From assembly GCA_026184775.1 (NCBI GenBank), contig JANCYW010000002.1, positions 372,001 to 436,000 of the forward strand: DNA of 64,000 nucleotides, in the 5' to 3' direction. This DNA is from Cyanidium caldarium. Its lineage: Eukaryota; Rhodophyta; Bangiophyceae; Cyanidiales; Cyanidiaceae. The translations under genes and the position numbers were made by a program. The notes below the pieces were generated by a model. It was not told the origin of the DNA. It did no database searches and worked only from the letters and a program-made list of their open reading frames with translations. Shown here piece by piece: positions 27,721 through 36,852 of the stretch (the first letter of the stretch is position 1; every line of letters starts with the position of its first letter).

Positions 27721-28872
27721 CTACCGATTGACCATGTCAATAAATTCTTGTCGTAGCGAGGCGTTGGTGGCAAACTCGCCGCGCATGGCAGTGGTGATGG
27801 TCTTCGCGTCCGGTTTGCGCACGCCGCGCATCGACATGCACAGGTGTGTCGCTTCGATGTACACCGCTACGCCCTTGGGCCGTATCAGTTCGTCGATGCA
27901 GTCGGCGATCTGCCGGGTCAGCCGTTCCTGAACCTGCAGTCGCCGCGCGTACATCTCGGCCACGCGCGCCAACTTGCTCAGTCCGACCACCTTGCCGCTC
28001 GGCAGGTAGGCAATGTGGCAGCGACCGAAAAACGGCACCAGATGGTGTTCGCACAGCGACCAAATGTCCACGTCCCGCATGAGCACCATCTCGCCAAAGT
28101 CTTCGCGAAACTCCGCGCCGCCCAACACCTCCGCCGGCTGCTGCGCGTAGCCGGCGGTGAATTCCAGCAGCGTGCGGGCGTAGCGCTCCGGCGTGCCAGC
28201 TATACCGTCGCCGTGCATATCCACCCCGAGCTCGTTGAGAATGGCCCTCATGGCCGCTGCGATGACCTCTTGCCGCTCCCGGTCCGAGCGTTGGTCAGGG
28301 GAAAGTGCCGCGGCCGTGACCTCGCCGTCCGCCCGCGGCGGTGCGCGCGCATCCACTGCAGCGGCGGGCACCGATGGCACCGCGTGCACGCCGTTCAGCA
28401 GCGGATCCATTCCTCCACCACATCGCTTACACACGCCATTCACCCAAGCGGTCACGGGCGACGATAGACTTGCGGGTTTGTGTGCGGTGATCGACACGTC
28501 GGCCCCGCTTTCACAGCTGCCGCTACCGTCCACAGGCTCCGCCCCTCCCAGCGTTTCGCCGCCTCGTCCATTACAATGGGTCATGTCCTTGGACGGCCGC
28601 AGACGTCGTGCCCCACTCACACGTTCTGCCTCCGGTGGTGCCATTCCTGAGCCAACTGCTTGTTTCCGCAAGAAACGGCGTTCGAAGCGACCGCCGCCGC
28701 CGCTGCCGCTGCAGCGCTGAGCGAATTCGTGCAGACGGCGGTCGCATTTGCCCGTCGCGACCGAACCTTCCAGGGGGATGCGTCGAACGCCTCTACAGCA
28801 CCGTGTGGGAAGAGGTACTCGTAAGATCGGAATGGAGGATGGGGAATCAAGTGCTTTAGAAAGGAGGCGCAT
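27721..28872 (-). CDS. GTP cyclohydrolase I
   Basis: Converts GTP to dihydroneopterin triphosphate, the first step of folate (and pterin) synthesis. The catalytic domain covers the last 190 residues: [39 protein letters not shown] with the zinc-binding Cys and the two His, [19 protein letters not shown], and [20 protein letters not shown] with the second zinc Cys. It is a single-domain enzyme, unlike the duplicated plant form. The longest frame gives 383 residues from the ATG at 28872; ATGs at 28644 and 28584 would give 307 and 287. The N-terminal 190 residues are unconserved and Gly/Ser/Arg-rich, so the start is uncertain. Convergent with HSL, with the permuted tRNA between. Confidence 0.93.
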   Translation of the reverse strand: MRLLSKALDSPSSIPILRVPLPTRCCRGVRRIPLEGSVATGKCDRRLHEFAQRCSGSGGGGRFERRFLRKQAVGSGMAPPEAERVSGARRLRPSKDMTHCNGRGGETLGGAEPVDGSGSCESGADVSITAHKPASLSSPVTAWVNGVCKRCGGGMDPLLNGVHAVPSVPAAAVDARAPPRADGEVTAAALSPDQRSDRERQEVIAAAMRAILNELGVDMHGDGIAGTPERYARTLLEFTAGYAQQPAEVLGGAEFREDFGEMVLMRDVDIWSLCEHHLVPFFGRCHIAYLPSGKVVGLSKLARVAEMYARRLQVQERLTRQIADCIDELIRPKGVAVYIEATHLCMSMRGVRKPDAKTITTAMRGEFATNASLRQEFIDMVNR

Positions 28873-29195
28873 CTAGAACGATCGACGAATGGGCGAAGCA
28901 GCGAGAACTATCGTGTGGCGACCGGAGCGTCGGTCGTCCTCGCAACACCGCAGTCACTGCGTCGGAGCAAAGAACGAGTTCCGCGGCGACTGCCTCCGTC
29001 ACGCTTCCTCTCCTCGCGGGACGAGCCGCCTTTCAGACGACAACACGTCCGCCCTGCCCCATATTGCTCCCGGGTGCTACCCACTATACATTTACGCCGT
29101 CGATGCGCGGCCCATACCGCACTGCCCTACCCCCGCGCGCGCGCCCGCTGCCCGATCCTAACACCTCCGCCCGACGCCTCTCCTGGCGCTGCCGC
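28873..29195. other. Intergenic region between NDH2 and GTP cyclohydrolase genes
   Basis: 323 bp between tandem minus-strand genes. It includes an alternating CGCGCGCGCG tract near 29140. Nothing else recognised. Confidence 0.4.
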
Positions 29196-31085
29196 TCAAA
29201 ACTGGCTGATGTCGCGCCCGAACAGCGCCGCCTTGATCCAGTCGAACGTTATCAGAATCCGGTTGCGCATGCTCACCTGCTTCACCGCATACACCGAACG
29301 CCATATGAGGTAGGTGAGCGTGCCGCTCAACTTGACCGACGTGTCGCCCACATCCAGCTGGGCCATGGCGCGCTCGCGGCCAATGTACGCCAGTAGGCCC
29401 AGCGATAGAAACTGGAACGGTTTGGCGAATTGTGCGCGGTCGATCCAGGTGCGGGTGAACTCGGTGCGCTCCGGGATATCGCACTCGAGGCAGTACTCGC
29501 GGTTCAACAGGCGCGCCACATACGCACCCTGTTGGCCGGCCACTTGCGCCGTGGCCGGCAGCGGCTCGTACAGGTTGGTAGCGCAGTCGCCGGCAGCAAA
29601 CACGCCCTCCATCCCGATCACCCGCAGCCAATCGTCCACCACCAGCTGCCGCTTGCTGAAAGCGCGTTGCGTCGGATTCGATTGGATGAGGTCGCCGATG
29701 AACTTTTGCGCACCCACACCCGCAGCCCACACGCACACTCCGTACTCTATCACGGTGCCGTCTTTCAGGTGGATCTCCTTCTCGGTCACTTGGGTCACCC
29801 GCGAGCCAGTGCGCACTTCGATCTCGGCGGCGCGCATATTCTGCATCGCCCGGTCCTGCAGCGACTTGTCGAATTGCGTCAGGATCGCCGGCGCCGATTG
29901 GATCAGCGTCACCCGCACGAACTGCAACAGGCGCTTGTAGTACTTGACTGCATCCTCCACCAGAAAGTCGTGCAGCTCGCCGGCAAACTCCACCCCGGTC
30001 GGGCCGCCGCCCACCACCACAAAGTGCAGCAGGCGGCGGCGCTCTTCGTCCGTGGTCTCCGGCAGGTTGGCCTCCTCGAAAATGCGCACCACCTCCGAGC
30101 GCAGCTTGCGAGCGTCCTGAATCTCCTTCAGGAAGAAGCAGTTTTCGCGCACTCCCGGCGTATTGAAGGTGTTCACCGCTGACCCGACGCCCACGACACA
30201 GTAGGTGTATGGCACATCAAAGTAGCGGTAGCCAATGGTCTCCTCGGCCGAATCCACCGGCCCGTAATGCGGTTGTTGCGCGAGCGGGCCGTTCTCGGTG
30301 ACCGACTTGATCACGCTGGAGCGCTCCTCCGCGCCGATGGACAGCGCGCCGCGGCGACGCACGCGAGCGCGGCACTTGACCACCTTGCGCTCCGCATCGA
30401 TGCTCATCGCCTCGGCCTCGTAGTAGTTCACGAACGGATTGGCGCGCAAGATCGGCTCACAGCAGGAGCGAAACTCGACGATGCCCAGCGCCGCCGACGG
30501 CAGCATCGGCTGAAACAGAAAGTAGTTGCGCGGCGCGATGACGAACACGTCGTACTTGTCCACGTCGATGATCTTGACCAGCGCGTGACCCACCCAGCCG
30601 GTGCCCAACACCACCAGCCGCGGTTTCGGTTTGCCCGCCCGCTGCAACGCCTGCCCCTGCCAGAAGAGTTGGCGGCGCATGTGCAACATCGCATCCTCGA
30701 AGGTGTCCACGGTGCGGTCCCATATCAGACCCAAATAGGTGCGCCGCTTGCCACGCGTCCCCACTGGTGGTGGCGGCGACGACTGGGGGGCGCCATCGGG
30801 CGTGGGCGTCGGGGAGGGCGCCGGCGACACCTCCGGTTTCACCGAGCTCGGTTCCTTTGCGGGATCGTTGGCGTCCATAAACCACCCGAACGTCCGCACG
30901 TGCCGTTGGCCGGTGCGCGAGAGACGAAATTTCCGTCCCCTCACCGTCGGCAGTAGTTGGCGACGCGAGCAAACGCCCGGGGCGTGCAGTGCCGCGCTCG
31001 GCGTCCACCGGCTGCTCGGTCGGCTCGCGCGAGCGGGCGCCGCAAACGCTACCTCGCTCGACCGTTCCATTTCCCAGTAGACCAT
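29196..31085 (-). CDS. Type II NADH:quinone oxidoreductase (NDH-2)
   Basis: Non-proton-pumping alternative NADH dehydrogenase on an organelle membrane. Two dinucleotide-binding folds: RLVVLGTGWVGHALVKIID (FAD, about residue 155) and FVVVGGGPTGVEFAGELHDF (NADH, about 340), plus VWAAGVGAQ, GVFAAGDCA and the C-terminal membrane-anchoring region with PFQFLSLGLLAYIG and LIWRSVYAVKQVSMRNR. There is no EF-hand insert, so it belongs to the calcium-independent class. The N-terminal 115 residues are Ser/Arg/Pro-rich and probably a mitochondrial or dual targeting extension. ATGs at 31085 and 31070 are both possible starts. Length 629 residues. Confidence 0.95.
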   Translation of the reverse strand: MVYWEMERSSEVAFAAPARASRPSSRWTPSAALHAPGVCSRRQLLPTVRGRKFRLSRTGQRHVRTFGWFMDANDPAKEPSSVKPEVSPAPSPTPTPDGAPQSSPPPPVGTRGKRRTYLGLIWDRTVDTFEDAMLHMRRQLFWQGQALQRAGKPKPRLVVLGTGWVGHALVKIIDVDKYDVFVIAPRNYFLFQPMLPSAALGIVEFRSCCEPILRANPFVNYYEAEAMSIDAERKVVKCRARVRRRGALSIGAEERSSVIKSVTENGPLAQQPHYGPVDSAEETIGYRYFDVPYTYCVVGVGSAVNTFNTPGVRENCFFLKEIQDARKLRSEVVRIFEEANLPETTDEERRRLLHFVVVGGGPTGVEFAGELHDFLVEDAVKYYKRLLQFVRVTLIQSAPAILTQFDKSLQDRAMQNMRAAEIEVRTGSRVTQVTEKEIHLKDGTVIEYGVCVWAAGVGAQKFIGDLIQSNPTQRAFSKRQLVVDDWLRVIGMEGVFAAGDCATNLYEPLPATAQVAGQQGAYVARLLNREYCLECDIPERTEFTRTWIDRAQFAKPFQFLSLGLLAYIGRERAMAQLDVGDTSVKLSGTLTYLIWRSVYAVKQVSMRNRILITFDWIKAALFGRDISQF

Positions 31086-31475
31086 GCTCTACACTCTGGT
31101 ATGCAGTTGTGCGCTCCGGATGGGTTGCCTCACCCCGTGCAGCCGACCGCTGCGCTTCAGAGCGTCGATTCACTTGAAGCCGCGGGCACGGCAGCGTGTG
31201 CCGATTCGCGCAACCGGCAACGTCCGCCGCGCGTGTCCGGATGGCACGAAATCGGTCGCGCGTGGCGTTGGACGCGAGCTCGTTCGGGCGAGGCACCAGC
31301 CTGGAGACGGAGAGCACAGAAAGGCGACTTACACAAGGACGTATGAGCGAGTGGAGAGCGATCACGATAGAGACGGGATGCTGAGAACGCCATCAATCAC
31401 AACGAGCGTCGTCGGTATGGTCCGGTGAAATTACAAGCTACAAGTCTACTTGGCAGGCACGCCGTGCGAGACGGT
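31086..31475. other. Intergenic region upstream of NDH2
   Basis: 390 bp between tandem minus-strand genes. Short frames only. No RNA gene recognised. Confidence 0.4.
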
Positions 31476-32708
31476 CTAGAGAAACGCGGTGGGCACTTCG
31501 TCCTCGTTCCGATCGGCAAACAGTCGGCGCACGTTCAGTACGGTGAGTTCGTCCAGGCCGAGCACGGTGGCGTCGGCCACGTGCAACTCGTAGGCGGGAT
31601 AGAGGCCCACCAGTGCCACGCAACGCATCAGCGCATCGTGCGCCACAATCACTCCCGTCGGGCTATCCTCGTACGCTACGCACTTTTGCGGCGGCCGCCG
31701 GATCTTCAGCGCCGCCGTCAGAAACCACTGTTGCGAGGTCTCGACGCCGTCCTCGGCGGACACCGTCTCGGTGAAATACTCGTCGAGTCCCAGATCCTTC
31801 AGCGCCCGGCGCACGTGCTCGCGGCCCATGCGCGAGTATACGCAGCATGGCATGGAGTGCCGGCGTAGTGCTTCCAGCCACTGTGCAATGCCTTCGCGCG
31901 GCCGATGCGCATGGTTGGCGAACCGCTCCCGGTAGATCTCGTTCTGTCGGTAGGCGATGCGTTTGATCTCGCCCCAGTCGTCGGTCCATTGAAGGATGCG
32001 CTCCACAATGCGCTCCGGCAACGAGTCGTAGATGCGCGGCAGCAGCGCGCGGTCCGGCTCGCGAAAGCCGTACTCGCGCGCCACCTCCTGCCACGACTCC
32101 AGTTCCAGCAAATGCGCATCGGCGCTGACCACGCCATCGAAACGGAACACGTTGCCAAACGCCTCCTCCGGATGCAGCGTATGCCGCAGTCGCTCCAGAT
32201 TGTCCGGCCGCAGCCGATCGTTCAGATCGTTGGCGGTCAGGAACACCTCGTCGTCGCCCTGCATCACCCGCACCGACGTGCGCCGTGCCCGCGCCTTCCA
32301 CGTATCGTATCGCTCGCTGACGTCGCAGTCGTCACCATCAGGCGGTGCGTCGCGCGAAGGCACGTCGCGCTGGCCTTTCCGCCTTTTCGACTCGTCCTCT
32401 TCCTCTTCGTCGTCGTCCGGCACTCCCTCGGGCGGCAGGAAAACGCACCGCCACTGTCGAGACGGATTCCGTAAGGCGCTCTCACCACCACTTGCAGTGC
32501 CGCCCCGTCTCCAGGCGTCCATCAAGCGCCGCGAAATTGGATGCACCGAACCGCCGCACCCGCCTCCACTCACACACGCGCGCCGCCCGAGCGCCCTGCT
32601 CCGCACACCCGTCACCGCATTCACCGCGCGGGGCGGTCGCGAGCCCCGACAGCTGAAGCGCGTGTTCGCACCAGCGCTCGGCACGAAAAGCGCCACACCC
32701 GATTCCAT
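31476..32708 (-). CDS. HAD-superfamily protein, PYRP2-like, probably catalytically inactive
   Basis: The C-terminal 240 residues align in memory with the plant plastid HAD phosphatase PYRP2 (riboflavin pathway): HPEEAFGNVFRFDGVV, then ETVSAEDG, then RCVALVGLYPAYELHVADA and LDELTVLNVRRLFAD. However, HAD motif I reads FRFDGV, with Arg where the nucleophilic Asp of (F)DxDG should be, and the motif III lysine region (family GKPDPE) reads VETSQQ. Motif II Ser (VYSRMGRE) and motif IV (YEDSPTG) remain. Dephosphorylation by the usual mechanism therefore looks impossible. From the ATG at 32708 (410 residues) it begins MESGVALFVPSAGANTRF, plausible plastid transit peptide. The later ATG at 32522 gives 348 residues. 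There is an acidic DDDEEEEDE stretch before the domain. Confidence 0.85.
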   Translation of the reverse strand: MESGVALFVPSAGANTRFSCRGSRPPRAVNAVTGVRSRALGRRACVSGGGCGGSVHPISRRLMDAWRRGGTASGGESALRNPSRQWRCVFLPPEGVPDDDEEEEDESKRRKGQRDVPSRDAPPDGDDCDVSERYDTWKARARRTSVRVMQGDDEVFLTANDLNDRLRPDNLERLRHTLHPEEAFGNVFRFDGVVSADAHLLELESWQEVAREYGFREPDRALLPRIYDSLPERIVERILQWTDDWGEIKRIAYRQNEIYRERFANHAHRPREGIAQWLEALRRHSMPCCVYSRMGREHVRRALKDLGLDEYFTETVSAEDGVETSQQWFLTAALKIRRPPQKCVAYEDSPTGVIVAHDALMRCVALVGLYPAYELHVADATVLGLDELTVLNVRRLFADRNEDEVPTAFL

Positions 32709-33008
32709 AGGGTGAATCGCAAGCGGATGGCACCGAGATCGACCGCCTCCTGCTCCGTCCTGAACGAGTTCGCACGGCAGGGCGCGTCTATCGCGCACAG
32801 CGAGCGCGCACCGTTCACCGCGTTTTCCCACGGACCGCGCCAGAACGTCTGGCGTGCTTGACGACAGGCAACCCCGTCGTGGACGACGACCTCGATTATG
32901 AGAGCGTCGCAGCACTATCAAACTTCGATGTAACTTCGGAATGATGACCGCCAGTGCATACTAGCCACACGGACTTTCTCGCCTTTCTGGATAGTTTTCC
33001 TCTCGGGT
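32709..33008. other. Divergent intergenic region, HAD gene / MMAA
   Basis: 300 bp between divergent starts. The HAD frame is open for most of it but with no further ATG that I see in frame. No element recognised. Confidence 0.4.
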
Positions 33009-34325
33009 ATGGCCACGGCCTTTTGGCGAGGTTGTATCGCTCCCCGGCAGACGGCCTGGAGACGATGTGCCAGCACTCTGCCGGCGTCGATAGAGGCCAT
33101 GGCCTGTGGGTTGGTATCTGGCGACTGCCGTTGTCTGTCACGCGCCATCACCCTTACGGAATCCACTCGGGCGGCGGATCGGCAGGCGGCGACGGCCCTG
33201 TTGCGGTGCGTCGCCGAGGCGCGCGGTCGCACGCCGATGACGCCCTCCTTTCGCCTGGGAGTGACTGGCGCACCGGGCGCCGGCAAATCGGCGTTCATCG
33301 AAATGTTGGGGCTGTTCTTGGCGCGCGACACGCCAGACACTGCCTGGCCACTTCCGTCGCGGCGCGTGGCGGTGTTGACAGTGGATCCGTCCTCTCCGGT
33401 GACCGGCGGCAGCATCCTGGGCGATATGACGCGCATGGTGCGGCTGACCCAACAGTCCAACGCCTACATTCGGCAGACGCCGTCGCGCGGGATACTCGGC
33501 GGCATTGCTCGGCGCACCGACGAGGCCATCTGGTTGTGCGAGGCCGCCGGCTACGGCGTGGTGCTGGTGGAGACAGTGGGCGTCGGGCAAAGCGAGGCCG
33601 CCGTGGCCAGCGTCGTGGACGCCGTGCTGCTGCTGTATGCGCCCGGCGGTGGTGATGCCTTGCAGGGCAGCAAAAAGGGCATTCTGGAATATGCAGATGT
33701 AGTGGTGGTGAACAAGGCCGACGGCCACCGGCTGGCGGATGCGCGTCGGGCGGCGACGGAACTGCGCGATAGTTTATCGATGCGCTTGAACGCGAACGGC
33801 AGCCGCAGCGGTGACGCTCCGACGCCGTGGTCGGTGCCGGTGCTGCTGACCAGCAGTTTGGAGTTGCCGCCGGCGAATGCTACCGACGACGCCACCGATG
33901 GAGTGAACGCGTCCATGCGATCCTTTTACACCGCCGAGCCGGCGCGCCATCGCTCGGTGTTGGAGGCGCCCGAGCCGGCCGCACTGCAGCGCGTACATGA
34001 AGTCGGTGCCCGACTGGAACGCCCGATGAGCGCGGCCGAGATATGGGCGGTGCTAATGAATTTTCGACGACACGCCGGGGTGCACTTGCAAGAACGCCGC
34101 TTCCAACAACGACTGCGGTGGTGGTGGACCGAAGTAGCCGACGAGGTGGTGCATCGGCTGCGCACCGACGCCCGACTCGTCCCGCTATGTACCCAACTAC
34201 AGGACGAGTTGCAGCACGGTCGCCTCACGGCGCGCGCGGCTGCCACCCACCTCCTGGACACCGTTTGGCCGGGCGCTCTCGTGCCGGATACGCGCCGCGA
34301 GGTGCCCTCGTCGGCGGCGCGGTAA
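33009..34325 (+). CDS. MMAA/MeaB-type GTPase (methylmalonyl-CoA mutase chaperone)
   Basis: G3E-family GTPase that loads and protects adenosylcobalamin on methylmalonyl-CoA mutase in mitochondria. 438 residues from the ATG at 33009. Motifs: G1 GVTGAPGAGKSAFIE (about 85-99), VLTVDPSSPVTGGSILGD, DMTRMVRL, VETVGVGQSEAAV (G3) and VVVNKADG (G4), then the typical C-terminal dimerisation arm with WWTEV. The N-terminus MATAFWRGCIAPRQTAWRR is compatible with an organelle presequence. Its presence implies a B12-dependent mutase elsewhere in the genome, fed by imported cobalamin, since eukaryotes do not make it. Two stretches rich in Asn/Asp/Ser (about 255-305) are insertions. Confidence 0.93.
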   Translation: MATAFWRGCIAPRQTAWRRCASTLPASIEAMACGLVSGDCRCLSRAITLTESTRAADRQAATALLRCVAEARGRTPMTPSFRLGVTGAPGAGKSAFIEMLGLFLARDTPDTAWPLPSRRVAVLTVDPSSPVTGGSILGDMTRMVRLTQQSNAYIRQTPSRGILGGIARRTDEAIWLCEAAGYGVVLVETVGVGQSEAAVASVVDAVLLLYAPGGGDALQGSKKGILEYADVVVVNKADGHRLADARRAATELRDSLSMRLNANGSRSGDAPTPWSVPVLLTSSLELPPANATDDATDGVNASMRSFYTAEPARHRSVLEAPEPAALQRVHEVGARLERPMSAAEIWAVLMNFRRHAGVHLQERRFQQRLRWWWTEVADEVVHRLRTDARLVPLCTQLQDELQHGRLTARAAATHLLDTVWPGALVPDTRREVPSSAAR

Positions 34326-34424
34326 CAACCCTGAGGATGTCGGTCGGGGTTCGCGCGCCACAGACCGCCCGACTTTCAATAACACGGCACCAAAGTCGTT
34401 CCGCACGTCGCCCGAACTGTGCGT

Positions 34425-35618
34425 TCACGCTCCGGCTCCGCTGCCCTCCACCGGCGCGGCGCACTCGGAACCCTCCAGCGGCGGGCAGCAGCGCGGATCG
34501 ACGCAGTTGACCTGAATGGTGGTGTGATCGATACCGAACCGGCTGCGACAGAGCTGCTCGGCGGCCATGGTGATCTTGTGCGGGTCGCTCACGCTCGCAT
34601 CGCAGCGCAGTTGGGCACTGAGCGCTGCCCGACCCACCGATAGGCTCCACACGTGCAAATCCTGCACTTGCATCACGCCGTCCAACGCGATAAGCGCCGC
34701 GCACACCTCGGCGATGTCGATGTTGCGGGGCGTGCCCTCCATGAGCACGTTCACCGTCTCGCCGATCAGTCGCAACGTGGTGAACAGCACGATCGCCGAG
34801 AAGAACAGCGTGCAGATGGGGTCGGCGCGCGCATACGCCGGTCGCCACCAGATGAGCAGTGCCGCCAGCGCCACCCCAACGCTCTGGATCAAGTCGCCCA
34901 GCACGTGCAGGTAGGCGGCGCGCACGTTGATATTCTCGCCGCCGGTATGTCGATGGCGAGCGGTCGCGGCGACCGAGTCGTTGTGGTTGTTCGCGGCAGG
35001 CGGTCTCGGCGGTGCCTCCGGGTCCCCGTGCAACGGCGAGTGCGCCTCGCGCTCCTCCTCCTCCTCCTCCTCGTCGGGGTGCTCGTGTCCGTCCTGGTGA
35101 TGTTGATGATCGTGGGCGTGTCCCAGCACCACGCCCATCACCACGTTCACCACGATGCCCAGTACCGCCACCGCCAACATCAACCGCCCGTTCACCCGCT
35201 CCGGATGTACCAGCCGCCGCACCGCCTCCACCACCAACACGGCGGTCAACGACCAGATCAACAGGATGCTGGTGAAGGCGCCCAGCACCTCCGCTCGTCC
35301 GTACCCGTAGCTGAACGAACGCGTCGCCGGTTTCTGGCTCTTCTGCAGCGCCACCAACGAAATAATGAACCCCGCCAAGTCGGATAGCAGGTGGCACGCG
35401 TCCGTCATGATGGCCAACGAGCCCGCCACGTACCCGCCCACCAGCTCGGCCGACATGAACGCGAAACACAGCACCGACGACGTGAGTAGCTTGCGGCGCG
35501 CCCGTCGATTCCGCTCCCAGCGCTGCCTCCGCCGCCGCTCCGACGGCAGCGCCCAGCTGGTTGCGCCACGCTCCGCGGACGGTGGCCTCTTCATGAGCGG
35601 CGTGCGCTCGGATGGCAT
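34425..35618 (-). CDS. CDF-family zinc transporter (ZnT/MTP)
   Basis: Cation diffusion facilitator exporting Zn2+ from cytosol into organelles in exchange for protons. 397 residues from the ATG at 35618. Six membrane spans are visible. The transport site residues are in TM2 (TDACHLLSD, HxxxD) and TM5 (YLHVLGDLIQS, HxxxD). Between TM4 and TM5 lies a cytosolic loop rich in His and acidic residues (GHAHDHQHHQDGHEH, then eight Glu), typical of metal-sensing loops. The C-terminal domain has VQDLHVWSLSVGRAALSAQL and ends with a Cys-rich CVDPRCCPPLEGSEC tail like vesicular ZnTs. The frame is open to 36011, but residues before the ATG at 35618 look non-conserved. Confidence 0.95.
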   Translation of the reverse strand: MPSERTPLMKRPPSAERGATSWALPSERRRRQRWERNRRARRKLLTSSVLCFAFMSAELVGGYVAGSLAIMTDACHLLSDLAGFIISLVALQKSQKPATRSFSYGYGRAEVLGAFTSILLIWSLTAVLVVEAVRRLVHPERVNGRLMLAVAVLGIVVNVVMGVVLGHAHDHQHHQDGHEHPDEEEEEEEREAHSPLHGDPEAPPRPPAANNHNDSVAATARHRHTGGENINVRAAYLHVLGDLIQSVGVALAALLIWWRPAYARADPICTLFFSAIVLFTTLRLIGETVNVLMEGTPRNIDIAEVCAALIALDGVMQVQDLHVWSLSVGRAALSAQLRCDASVSDPHKITMAAEQLCRSRFGIDHTTIQVNCVDPRCCPPLEGSECAAPVEGSGAGA

Positions 35619-36014
35619 AGGCGGCGGCGTCGAACCCCTGCGGTCGCTTGCAGCACGAACGGTCGCGCACCTCAAGGTGCGGCCGAGGGGCGCAAGATCA
35701 ACCGTAGGACAGTCGGTGGCGCCAAGGAGACCCCGTACTCGGTGAGCACCGTTCACCAGCGCCTCCACCAACTGCACGCACCCACTCGCTGCCACCGAGT
35801 GCACCTCTGGTGGACTCCAGAGAGACAGAGAGGTCTCTCCAGGGCGCACCGGAGAACGGAAACGAGGCGGCGGCGCTGGTCGAGCGACCGCACGGGCGAC
35901 GACAGCCGGGCCCGACGGAATGCAGCGAGAAGTGGTGTACACGCAAAGCGGGTACACTGAGCACCCCTCTTTTACATGGTGTGATTCCCCTACGCAAACC
36001 TGCTCTCCCATACT
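35619..36014. other. Intergenic region between PNO1 and zinc transporter genes
   Basis: 396 bp between tandem minus-strand genes. It contains a perfect palindrome CACCTCAAGGTG near 35670 (self-complementary ends) and a B-box-like GGTTCGACGCC on the minus strand that does not fold into a tRNA. Upstream frame of the transporter is open here. Confidence 0.4.
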
Positions 36015-36692
36015 TTAGAAGCGCTCGTTCAGTCGGGCGCTGATTCGTCGCAGCTTCTCGTAGGTCTTACCGGGCGGCGCGCCCAGGATCAAGGCACAGA
36101 TCGCGTCGCGCGCCAGTCGGATGTTGCGGTACGATCCCATGAGGTGAATCTTGGCGTCTGCCAACACCACGCGCACTTTGCAGGCGTTCTCGATGGCGAA
36201 CTTCATGCGTCCCTGTGCCCCGGCGACGCGCCCGATGGCTCGCGACAGATGGTCGCCGTGCAGTCGCTTCACGTCGCCCACTTCAAAACTCTCTATCAAA
36301 ATGTCGTCCAGGCGGATGAGCGCCAGCGCGTCGTCCACATCAAAGCCCAACATGAACGCCCGCACAAACTCGGCACCGCGTTGCAGCGCCGCGGCGTCGT
36401 CCGTGGATCGGCAGGTGCGCAACTCCACCGCCCGCTGTCGCAGATTCATGCGCACCTGCAAGTGCAACTCTTTGACGATCGGTTCGTATATTCGTAGCCA
36501 GTGCTGTTTCAGCGGGGTGTAACGGTGCGGTGGCACGGGCACTCGCCGCTGCTCCACCGAACCCGTCCGCAGGCCGTCGGCCGCCCGGAGCGCTGCGGCG
36601 GACGCCCGCTGAAAGTGAGGCCGACAAGGAGGAGAAGTGGGGGTGTCGGAATCACGATGGGCTTCGGCGCCAGGTGCTTTATCGACCTCCAT
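36015..36692 (-). CDS. PNO1: PNO1 / Dim2, 40S ribosome assembly KH protein
   Basis: KH-domain protein of pre-40S particles that binds the 3' end of pre-18S rRNA and blocks Nob1 cleavage. 225 residues from the ATG at 36692. The conserved body begins VPVPPHRYTPLKQHWLRIYE (about 55-74), continues RMNLRQRAVELRT and AEFVRAFMLGFDVDDALALI (first KH-like domain), then GDHLSRAIGRVAGAQGRMKF (a degenerate GxxG loop here I-G-R-V-A-G) and HLMGSYRNIRLARDAICALI, ending in the family's PPGKTYEKLR segment. It is nearly colinear with yeast Dim2. The frame is open upstream to 36878 but only with a TTG. Divergent from the actin-related protein gene, 160 bp apart. Confidence 0.96.
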   Translation of the reverse strand: MEVDKAPGAEAHRDSDTPTSPPCRPHFQRASAAALRAADGLRTGSVEQRRVPVPPHRYTPLKQHWLRIYEPIVKELHLQVRMNLRQRAVELRTCRSTDDAAALQRGAEFVRAFMLGFDVDDALALIRLDDILIESFEVGDVKRLHGDHLSRAIGRVAGAQGRMKFAIENACKVRVVLADAKIHLMGSYRNIRLARDAICALILGAPPGKTYEKLRRISARLNERF

Positions 36693-36852
36693 GGGCAGTG
36701 GCACCTGAGTTTCTGACGCTCCCCACACCCCCTCGGGTGAACGCACCGCACCGCGGAACGGCGAAGCGGCACGTCGCCGTCCCCGCGTCCGGTGTGCGGC
36801 GGTGCTCGGTGTCGTCGGTTTTCCCCTCCTCTGGGACGACTGCTTCGTGTTT

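Noticed and set aside
35619-35740. B-box-like GGTTCGACGCC on the minus strand, possible tRNA
   Set aside because: No D arm, anticodon stem or acceptor pairing can be built around it in normal or permuted order.
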